DNA of 64,000 nt from Eubacteriaceae bacterium (lineage in GTDB: Bacteria; Bacillota; Clostridia; Lachnospirales; Lachnospiraceae): assembly GCA_910574895.1 (NCBI GenBank), contig CAJTDQ010000001.1:62001-126000 (forward strand), read 5' to 3'. Shown in pieces: positions 56,946 through 64,000 of the stretch. The notes beneath the pieces were generated by a model. That model did no database searches. It worked only from the letters and a program-made list of their open reading frames with translations, and was not told where the DNA came from. The stretch's first letter is position 1. Every line of letters starts with the position of its first letter. The position numbers were made by a program, and so were the translations under genes.

Positions 56946-58142
56946 ATGAAAACACTAAGAAAAATGATGGCATTAGTATTTGCAATTGTTGTGATGTTTG
57001 GAACAATTATCTGGACAGGTAAAGGAGATTTTAAAGTATTGGCAAATACATCTCCTGATGCATGGGAGCTTATTTGGAGTGATGAATTTAACGAAACATC
57101 ACTCAATATGGATAACTGGTCTTATGAAACTAGTCCTATAGGTTGGGGAAGTATGGAAACCCAGACATATACAGCGGGAGATAATGTTAAGTTTGATGGA
57201 AACAATCTCATCATTATTCCGAGAATAACAATTGAAAATGGAAGAAAACGTTATACATCTGCTAGAATTATCACAAAGAATAAGAAAACATTTAAGTACG
57301 GAAAAATAGAAATTAGAGCAAAGGCAGCGAAGGGACAGGGAATATGCTCCTTTGGTTGGATGCTGGGTGATGGAACTGGTGATGTCAGAGGATGGCCATA
57401 TGATGGTGAAATTGATATTATGCAGGTTATGTCTTCTGGTGTTCATCAGACATTTCACTGTGAATACTGGAATAATCAATCTTGGTCACATGGATGTAAG
57501 AGTTATTCTACAGGATTAACACCAAAAGAATGTGCAGAAGATTTTCATACATATGGTATCATTTGGACAGATAAATATATTCAGTTTACGATAGATGGAA
57601 AAAACAAAGGCTTATATGATCCAAGTAATTACAGAGGAAGTGATTATGAGAAGATGTGGAAAGGTGAATTTGATCATCCATTCTTCTTTATCTTAAACTG
57701 TGATATCGGAGGCAATGCAGCAGGTCCGGTTTCAGAAAAAGATTGGAAGTTAGTTACGGATACTGCAACAAAGAAGGTATATGAGGATTACTTCTATATT
57801 GATTATGTGAGAGTGTATCGGCAGAAAGAAAACAATACACCGAAAGTTTCATTAAAAAGTGTGAAAAATGTAAAAGGTAAAAATGTAAAAGGCAAAAAGG
57901 TAAAACTTACTTGGAAAAAAGTGAAAAATATATCCGGATATGAAATAATTTATGCAACGAATAAGAAGTTTACCAAAAGTAAAAAAACTGTGAAAGTAAA
58001 GTCTTCTAAAAACTCGAAAGTAATTACCAAGTTAAAGAAAAAAAAGAAGTATTATTTTAAAATTCGTGCATATAGAATTACATCAGGAAAGAAAGTGAGC
58101 GGTGCATGGAGTAAAATAAAATCAGTTAAGATTAAGAAATAA
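56946..58142 (+). CDS. Secreted GH16-family protein (laminarinase-like) with altered catalytic motif
   Basis: 398 residues. Signal peptide about 1-33. The GH16 fold spans about 38-297: 'WELIWSDEFNETSLNMDNWS', 'ARIITKNKKTFKYGKIEIRA', 'GEIDIM', 'TFHCEYW', 'HTYGIIWTDKYIQFTIDG', 'FFFILNCDIGGN'. The catalytic signature of laminarinases is ExDxxE; here E155 and D157 are present but position 160 is Gln (CAG at 57423-57425), so the acid/base Glu is missing. The C-terminus (about 305-398) is the basic Fn3-like module ('SGAWSKIKSVKIKK'). It probably binds beta-glucan; hydrolysis is doubtful. GGGAGG precedes the ATG. Confidence 0.88.
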   Translation: MKTLRKMMALVFAIVVMFGTIIWTGKGDFKVLANTSPDAWELIWSDEFNETSLNMDNWSYETSPIGWGSMETQTYTAGDNVKFDGNNLIIIPRITIENGRKRYTSARIITKNKKTFKYGKIEIRAKAAKGQGICSFGWMLGDGTGDVRGWPYDGEIDIMQVMSSGVHQTFHCEYWNNQSWSHGCKSYSTGLTPKECAEDFHTYGIIWTDKYIQFTIDGKNKGLYDPSNYRGSDYEKMWKGEFDHPFFFILNCDIGGNAAGPVSEKDWKLVTDTATKKVYEDYFYIDYVRVYRQKENNTPKVSLKSVKNVKGKNVKGKKVKLTWKKVKNISGYEIIYATNKKFTKSKKTVKVKSSKNSKVITKLKKKKKYYFKIRAYRITSGKKVSGAWSKIKSVKIKK

Positions 58143-58153
58143 ATAAGTTGGTC

Positions 58154-58186
58154 AAAATAAGGTGTGAAATGTCACACCTTATTTTG
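58154..58186 (+). terminator. Terminator of the GH16-like gene
   Basis: AAAATAAGGTGTGA (58154-58167) pairs with TCACACCTTATTTT around AATG. Symmetric, so it could act on both strands. Confidence 0.85.
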
Positions 58187-58368
58187 ATAGTATGAATGCA
58201 AAGAATAGAATAATATTATAAAATTGATGGGCTGTGATAAAAGGTTTTCTTGAAAAAAAGATATAATGTTGTATAATAGGTTATTAGGATTGAAGGGCTA
58301 TTTCTAATAGAAAAAATGTGATGTTAGAATCTATAAAGTATGCTCCATGATTTATCGAGGTATTGATT

Positions 58369-59712
58369 TTGGATAAAAAGCGAATAGTGAAGAGTAAAAA
58401 AATAAAAAATATTGCAATTACTGTTATTGAGATAATTTTTGTAGCAGGGATTATTTTTGGTGGTCTGATGTTTTTTCAAAATAAGGTCAACAGGGATGCA
58501 GACCAAAAAGCTAAAGTTGATGGTGAGAGTGCAAAACAACAAAGTAATAAAAGCAGTGAGAAATCTGATAAATATTATATTGAGATAAATAAAAGATTGA
58601 ATGCGTTAATTATTTTTCAGTATTCAAAAGATGAAAAAACAAAAGAGCAGATAAAAGTATTTCGCTGTTGTTTAGGACAGGAACTGCCAAAGGGCAATTT
58701 TCAAATAGGTAAAAAATATTCATGGCTTGATATTTATCAGGGATGGCACAAATATAACACATCTATTGGTAAAGGAGTATGGATTCATTCTTCTATTTAT
58801 AAGGATAAATATGATTATCGGCTTTCTAAACCATCTTACAATTCATTGGGGAAAGCTCCGGCCTATGGAAAAAGTATTTTATTGTCTGCGGGAGATGCTG
58901 CATGGATTTATAATAATTGTAAAGAAGGAACGAAAGTTTCTATTCTAAAAGGTAAGAAGAAAGATGTCCTGACAAAATCTCCTGAGCCTGTGGTATCTTT
59001 ATATCCATATTGCGGCTGGGACCCTACAGACCCTGATAAAAATAATCCATATCAAAAGATTAAAAATGGCACAGTTGTTAAGGGACTTAGTACTCTTATT
59101 ATAGAAAAAGGTCATAAACCTGATTATTTAGGAAATCTAATTGCTTTAGGAACAAAAGGAAAGTTAATTACAAAACGGTTAAAGTATAATGAGATTGATT
59201 ATTCCAGAGTAGGAACTTATACAGTGAATTATAAGTACAAAGCAAAAGATGGAACAAAATACAAAATTTCACAAAAAATCAAGGTAACAGATACTACTCC
59301 GCCAAAAGTATGGTGTGCAAAAACACTTTATACGCTGGAGGTAAAAAGCAGCAGCCCTGATGATATTAATACAGAAGAGAATGTAAAAAAAATAATAGAT
59401 ATGGTAAAATCAGGTGTTAGGGCAGATGAACCAATTGTTGATACACAGGTGTCAACTTTAGAAAAAGAACAATTGCGTGAAGGCGAAAAGGCACCGGTTG
59501 TGGTGAAAGTCAGAGATGCTTATGGCAATATAGGTTCTTGTCAGGTCAACTGCGAGATTAAAGTAAAAGAAGAGGAGACGACAGAAAAACCTACTGTGAA
59601 AAAAGAAAAACCGACAGTAAAGAAAAAGCCGTCAACTAAGAAAAGAACAACAAAGAAAAAAGATAAAGAAGCAAAAAAGAAGACTTCCAAAAAGAAATCT
59701 TCAGAAGAATAA
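58369..59712 (+). CDS. Membrane-anchored L,D-transpeptidase-like protein without the catalytic Cys
   Basis: 447 residues. N-terminal membrane helix (about 15-38), a YkuD-like domain (about 65-195), an Ig-like domain (about 230-315), another Ig-like segment ('VVVKVRDAYGNIGSCQVNCE'), and a Lys/Thr/Pro tail (about 400-447). The fold marks are kept ('PKGNFQIGKKYSWLDIYQGW', 'GVWIHSSIYK', 'DAAWIYNNCKEGTKVSIL'). Where active enzymes read SHGCIRLS, this one reads YGKSILLS: Cys becomes Ser, Arg becomes Leu, and the His is lost. Probably a non-catalytic wall-binding relative. The start is uncertain: TTG 58369 has GAGG eight bases upstream. Confidence 0.75.
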   Translation: MDKKRIVKSKKIKNIAITVIEIIFVAGIIFGGLMFFQNKVNRDADQKAKVDGESAKQQSNKSSEKSDKYYIEINKRLNALIIFQYSKDEKTKEQIKVFRCCLGQELPKGNFQIGKKYSWLDIYQGWHKYNTSIGKGVWIHSSIYKDKYDYRLSKPSYNSLGKAPAYGKSILLSAGDAAWIYNNCKEGTKVSILKGKKKDVLTKSPEPVVSLYPYCGWDPTDPDKNNPYQKIKNGTVVKGLSTLIIEKGHKPDYLGNLIALGTKGKLITKRLKYNEIDYSRVGTYTVNYKYKAKDGTKYKISQKIKVTDTTPPKVWCAKTLYTLEVKSSSPDDINTEENVKKIIDMVKSGVRADEPIVDTQVSTLEKEQLREGEKAPVVVKVRDAYGNIGSCQVNCEIKVKEEETTEKPTVKKEKPTVKKKPSTKKRTTKKKDKEAKKKTSKKKSSEE

Positions 59713-59753
59713 AAGAGAAAATAAATTTGTTTACATTTTTAGGAGGAAAAAAT

Positions 59754-62168
59754 ATGGCAACACCTTATAATCATAAGACAGTTGAAAAGAAATGGCAGAA
59801 ATATTGGCAGGAAAATGATACTTTTAAGACAGATGTCTGGGATTTCAGTAAGCCGAAATACTATGCCCTTGATATGTTTCCGTATCCATCAGGGGTAGGA
59901 CTTCATGCAGGACATCCAGAAGGTTATACAGCAACAGACATTATGTCACGTATGAAAAGAATGCAGGGATACAATGTACTTCATCCGATGGGATATGATT
60001 CCTTTGGTCTTCCGGCAGAACAGTATGCAGTAACTACCGGTAATCACCCGGCAGGATTTACAGAGGAAAATATTGAAACTTTTTCAAAACAGTTGAAAGA
60101 GTTGGGATTTGATTACGACTGGTCAAAGGTAATAGCGACCTCTGATCCGAAATTTTATAAATGGACACAGTGGATATTTAAAAAATTATATGAAGCAGGA
60201 TATGCAAAGCACATTGATATGCCTGTAAACTGGTGTGAAGAACTGGGAACAGTTCTCTCTAATGATGAGGTAATTGATGGAAAGTCAGAGCGTGGAGGAT
60301 ATCCTGTTGTAAGAAAGAATATGAAGCAGTGGGTAATAGACCAGCCTGCTTTTGCAGAAAAACTGTTAGAAGGTTTAGAAGAGATTGACTGGCCGGAATC
60401 AACAAAAGATATGCAGAGAAACTGGATTGGAAAGAGTACCGGTGTAGAAGTTGAATTTGAGATTGTAGATGGCGGTAAGTTTTCTATTTTTACTACGTGT
60501 ATTGAGACCATTTATGGTATTACATTTATGGTGCTGGCACCGGACGGCGAAATCGTTAAGAGCCTTATGGACAGAGTGGAAAATAAGGAAGAGGTTCAGG
60601 CATATATTGATGAGACCGCCAAGAAAAATGATTTTGACCGTACAGAATTAAATAAGACAAAATCGGGATGTAGATTGGAAGGCATTTATTGTATCAATCC
60701 GGTCAATGGAAAGAAAGTACCATTGTTTATTGGTGATTTCGTACTTGCAAGTTATGGTACAGGAGCTGTTATGGCAGTGCCTAGTCATGACCAGAGAGAC
60801 TTTGAATATGCTATTGCACATAATATAGACATGATTCAGGTTATCGAGGGAGCAGATGTATCAGAGCAGGCATTTGAGAAGCAGGATTATTTAGGTAAGG
60901 GATGCAAGTTGATGAATTCAGAAGAATTTACAGGTCTTACCGTTGAAGAAGCCAAGGTTGCAATTACAAAGAAATTAGTAGATATGGGAGTTGCGAAAGA
61001 GACTGTTAATTACCACTTCCGTGAATGGATTTTTGCAAGACAGAGATACTGGGGAGAACCTGTTCCATGTGTATATAAAGAAGATGGAGAGATATATTTT
61101 CTTCCGGATGAGGAACTTCCACTGATACTGCCACCATTGGATGATTATAAAGGAAAGAATGGTAAAGCACCTCTTGAAAATGCAACGGAATGGAAGCAAT
61201 ATGATAAAAATGGAGTAAAAGGTGTACGTGAAACGGCAACAATGCCGGGTTCTGCCGGTTCTTCATGGTATTATATGAGATATATAGACCCTGATAATGA
61301 AGAGGAATTTGCAAATCAGGAGTTGTTAAAACACTGGCTGCCGGTAGATTTATATGTAGGTGGACCGGAGCATGCTGTAGGTCATCTGATGTATTCACGT
61401 ATCTGGAACAGATTTTTATATGACGAAGGTCTTTCACCTGTAAAAGAGCCATTTAAGAAGTTAGTGCATCAGGGAATGATTCTTGGTGAAAACGGTATTA
61501 AGATGGGCAAGAGATTCCCTGAATTTGTTGTAAATCCAAGTGATATTGTAGAAGAGTATGGTGCAGATACATTAAGATTGTATGAAATGTTTATGGGACC
61601 GATTGAGGTATCAAAACCTTGGAATTCTGATGCCGTACAGGGAGCATATCGTTTTATCAAGAGAGTCTGGACATTCTTTACGGATGGTGAAAAAATTACA
61701 GATGAAAATGATGATACACTGACAAAAGTTTACCACCAGACAGTAAAGAAAGTGACAAACGATTTTGAAGAACTGGGATATAATACAGCGATTGCCCAAA
61801 TGATGACATTTGTCAATGAAGTTTATAAAGCAGGAAAATGTCCAAGAGAATATGCCGAGAACTTTATTAAGATGTTTTCATGTATCTGTCCTCATGTCGG
61901 CGAAGAAATATGGAATGTATTAGGTCATACAGATACAATTGCATATGAAGAATGGCCGACATATGATGAGAGTAAGATGGTAGAAGATACAATTAAAATA
62001 CCGGTACAGGTTAATGGTAAGACAAAGGCTGTGGTAGAAGTATCAGCCGATATTTCAAAAGATGATGCAATTGCTGCAGGAAAAGAAGCAATCGCAGATA
62101 AATTAACAGGAAATATTGTTAAGGAAATCTATGTGCCGGGAAGAATTATTAATCTGGTAGTAAAATAA
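59754..62168 (+). CDS. leuS: Leucyl-tRNA synthetase
   Basis: Class I synthetase charging tRNA-Leu, 804 residues. HIGH-type site PYPSGVGLHAGHPEG (about 43-57), the CP1 editing domain (about 220-410, 'TCIETIYGITFMVLAPDGEI', 'MAVPSHDQRDFEYA'), the KMSKS-type loop as ENGIKMGKRFPEFVVNP (Gly replaces the first Ser), the anticodon-binding bundle, and a C-terminal 'PVQVNGKTKAVVEVSADISK'. ATG 59754 has AGGAGG seven bases upstream; the upstream TTG frame is rejected. No T-box precedes it. Confidence 0.95.
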   Translation: MATPYNHKTVEKKWQKYWQENDTFKTDVWDFSKPKYYALDMFPYPSGVGLHAGHPEGYTATDIMSRMKRMQGYNVLHPMGYDSFGLPAEQYAVTTGNHPAGFTEENIETFSKQLKELGFDYDWSKVIATSDPKFYKWTQWIFKKLYEAGYAKHIDMPVNWCEELGTVLSNDEVIDGKSERGGYPVVRKNMKQWVIDQPAFAEKLLEGLEEIDWPESTKDMQRNWIGKSTGVEVEFEIVDGGKFSIFTTCIETIYGITFMVLAPDGEIVKSLMDRVENKEEVQAYIDETAKKNDFDRTELNKTKSGCRLEGIYCINPVNGKKVPLFIGDFVLASYGTGAVMAVPSHDQRDFEYAIAHNIDMIQVIEGADVSEQAFEKQDYLGKGCKLMNSEEFTGLTVEEAKVAITKKLVDMGVAKETVNYHFREWIFARQRYWGEPVPCVYKEDGEIYFLPDEELPLILPPLDDYKGKNGKAPLENATEWKQYDKNGVKGVRETATMPGSAGSSWYYMRYIDPDNEEEFANQELLKHWLPVDLYVGGPEHAVGHLMYSRIWNRFLYDEGLSPVKEPFKKLVHQGMILGENGIKMGKRFPEFVVNPSDIVEEYGADTLRLYEMFMGPIEVSKPWNSDAVQGAYRFIKRVWTFFTDGEKITDENDDTLTKVYHQTVKKVTNDFEELGYNTAIAQMMTFVNEVYKAGKCPREYAENFIKMFSCICPHVGEEIWNVLGHTDTIAYEEWPTYDESKMVEDTIKIPVQVNGKTKAVVEVSADISKDDAIAAGKEAIADKLTGNIVKEIYVPGRIINLVVK

Positions 62169-62180
62169 GATATGTAAGAG

Positions 62181-62216
62181 GAGATTCCGTAATAAGCGTA
62201 TGCTTGTTATGGAATT
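62181..62216 (+). terminator. Terminator of leuS
   Basis: GATTCCGTAATAAGC pairs with GCTTGTTATGGAAT around GTAT, followed by TTCTTATTTT. A further small hairpin AGTTCG/CGAACT with TAAG loop lies at 62237-62252. Confidence 0.78.
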
Positions 62217-62341
62217 TCTTATTTTATTAATATAGGAAAGTTCGTAAGCGAACTCTTTGTTAAAAGATTTTTTGTTATTTTAATAACAATATATAATAAA
62301 GCGGGATTATTATATATAAAAGAAAGCCAAGGAGGAGCGTT

Positions 62342-63995
62342 ATGAGAAGATTATCTGAATTAACAGTATGCATTGTTTTTTTTTATTGTTCGGAGTATTA
62401 TCAGGAGGTAATGAAATATATGCAGATGAAAATAGGAATCCTTTACTAGAGGGTGTGTCAATTGTTGGACCGGATTATACGTATGAATATAAGAAAGAAA
62501 TCACATTTACGTTGAAAAAAGATGGGGAAGATATCAATTCATATGAAAAAGAGAGTGAATATGAAAAACTTCACTATACGTGGAGTTCTGATAATGAAAA
62601 TGTGGCAAAGTTTGTAGGCACAGATACGTATTATTTTTTGGGATGTATTGGGACAAATTATCCGGTTTTAAAACGTCCGAATTATTTTCAAATAAATAGT
62701 GGAACAGCAGTTATTTCATGTACCATTTCTGATGATGAGGGAAATAAGGTTATATTATTAAAAAAGTTGATTGTATTAAAGGAAACGCCGATAAAAGAAT
62801 TACAGTTCGGAAAGTGTAAGTTAACAAAAGAAGATTTGAATGCAGATAGTGGTACTATCTATACAAATGATATTGCTCAAAATATGAAAGTTCAACTTAA
62901 ATTGGAAGAGGGGTGGAAATTGAAATCTGAAAGTCTTATATCTATTGATACAAAAAAAGATTATGTTTTTAATGTGTCTGTAGAAAATAAAAGAACAAAG
63001 CAGGAGTTCTGTTATCGGTTAAATATAAATAGATATATAGTGCATAAAATTTCACTTAAAAATTTAAAACCAGGATGCACTTTTGTTAAAAGAGAAAAAA
63101 TCAGACGGCTTATACCAAGTTATTATGATTTTTATGCATTGACTATTGAATATGATAAGAATTCCCAATTGAATGATGAAAAAACTTTTAAAGATGGTAA
63201 TGATTTAGTAAACAAATTAATAGAGTATTATGGTTATAATAAAAATTTGGTAGAATATAAAAATGGAGAACTCATTTATAAGGAAACGGCGTCCATTGAG
63301 CCATGGGTATATTGTACAACAAAAGAAGAATTGAATAATGCAAAAGAGGATGCTAAGGCGAGAAATGAGTTTTTACGGGGACTTAGAATTGTGGGACCTG
63401 ATTATGTATATGCTATCGAAGGTACTGCAAAATTTTATTTGGATAGGGCAGGAAAATACGGCTTGACAGGGTATACAAAAAAAGACATTGAGGAAACATA
63501 TGATACATTTTCTTATAAATGGAAATCAGGTGATTTGACAGTGGCTGAATTTGGTAAAATAATAGAAAGCAACAGTTCAGCATTGAAAGATATTCATATA
63601 TTAAAAGTTGATTCGGGAACAGTTGTACTTCGCTGTAAAATTACAGATAATCATGGAGAGTCTGTAACACTGATGAAAAAGGTTAGAATTTTAAAGGGGC
63701 GTCCAATAAATAATTTGAAAGTAGGAGCATATAAACTCAAAAAAGCAGAACTTAAGTCAACAAAATGTCAGCATATAATTTATACGAAAAAAATAAAGTG
63801 AAGTTAAAAATGAAATTGTCTAAAGGCTGGAAAGTGAAAGCAATAAAGGTATATCAGGGAAAACGTAGAAAAAATATTACAAAAAAAAAGATGTTTGCTA
63901 TAAAGCCAAAGAAGAAGTATAAAGTATTTATATCTCTGGTTTATGTAAAACGAGGACAGGAATTTAAATACGAGTGTAAAGTTAAAAGAAATTAA
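62342..63995 (+). pseudogene. Secreted two-repeat protein broken by two homopolymer frameshifts
   Basis: Translation should start at ATG 62342 (AAGGAGG upstream) with 'MRRLSELTVCIVFF', but a run of nine T (62376-62384) shifts the frame. The rest of the signal peptide ('LLFGVLSGGNEIYA') is in another frame, open to 63801. Near 63786 a run of seven A causes a second shift, and the true C-terminus continues to 63995. Each site needs one more base to restore the frame. The joined product, about 550 residues, has two similar units of about 190 residues ('GVSIVGPDYTYEYKK' and 'GLRIVGPDYVYAIEG'), each with an Ig-like part ('SGTAVISCTISDDEGNKV') and a basic end. Function unknown. Phase variation, decay or sequencing error are all possible. 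Confidence 0.7.
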
Positions 63996-64000
63996 TGAAA

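Overview
The window is AT-rich and almost entirely housekeeping chromosome. I read it as a Gram-positive anaerobe of the Clostridia, most likely family Lachnospiraceae. The reasons are Firmicutes-type signals (strong AGGAGG ribosome sites, T-box leaders on pheST and trp, 6S RNA followed by a terminator), a SpoIID-domain protein, an ECF sigma/RsgI-like pair, and several secreted proteins ending in lysine-rich fibronectin-III-like modules, a style common in that family. Genus cannot be fixed from sequence alone.

Layout. 0-9 kb: rlmB, a 5'-truncated UvrD/PcrA helicase remnant, tRNA-Thr(GGT), ilvN-ilvC, a small secreted protein, an ECF sigma factor with its RsgI-like anti-sigma factor, a YhcC-type radical SAM protein, a lone A24 prepilin-peptidase-like protein and tRNA-Ser(CGA). 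9-15 kb: one 2047-residue secreted GH81 endo-beta-1,3-glucanase with six F5/8C-like domains, a CBM6 and an Fn3. 15-27 kb: leuCD, thrC, a YfbR-like nucleotidase, topB, glmS with a left-handed beta-helix protein, pckA and 6S RNA. 27-40 kb: a SpoIID-domain protein, a YihY-family protein, T-box-pheST, an ABC-2 exporter divergent from a two-component system, dtd and queA. 40-47 kb: a small convergent locus that looks like a par/Fst-type type I toxin-antitoxin module, then aroA, rfbA, tyrA-ACT and an EF-G-like GTPase. 47-64 kb: three secreted or unusual proteins, T-box-trpEGDCBA (no trpF), a GH16 protein, an L,D-transpeptidase-like protein, leuS, and a secreted repeat protein broken by two homopolymer frameshifts.

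How it works together. Amino-acid synthesis dominates (branched-chain, threonine, aromatic and tryptophan genes), with tRNA-sensing leaders controlling pheST and trp. GH81 and GH16 point to beta-1,3-glucan (laminarin, callose or fungal wall) binding and use, although the GH16 protein lacks the expected acid/base Glu.

Structure that genes do not explain. The intergenic spaces carry many copies of a roughly 120-145 bp multi-hairpin palindromic element. Its base, apex (G-CTTG-C) and a 'GAAGCGNAGCG'-like arm are shared, while the long AT-rich arm differs between copies but stays self-complementary. Two copies sit directly after the T-box terminators of pheST and trp. The best candidate for an undescribed system is the 40.2-40.5 kb locus: a 26-residue hydrophobic peptide on the minus strand, an opposing short RNA, a shared hairpin and 20-bp direct repeats placed so that the short RNA would cover the toxin start site.
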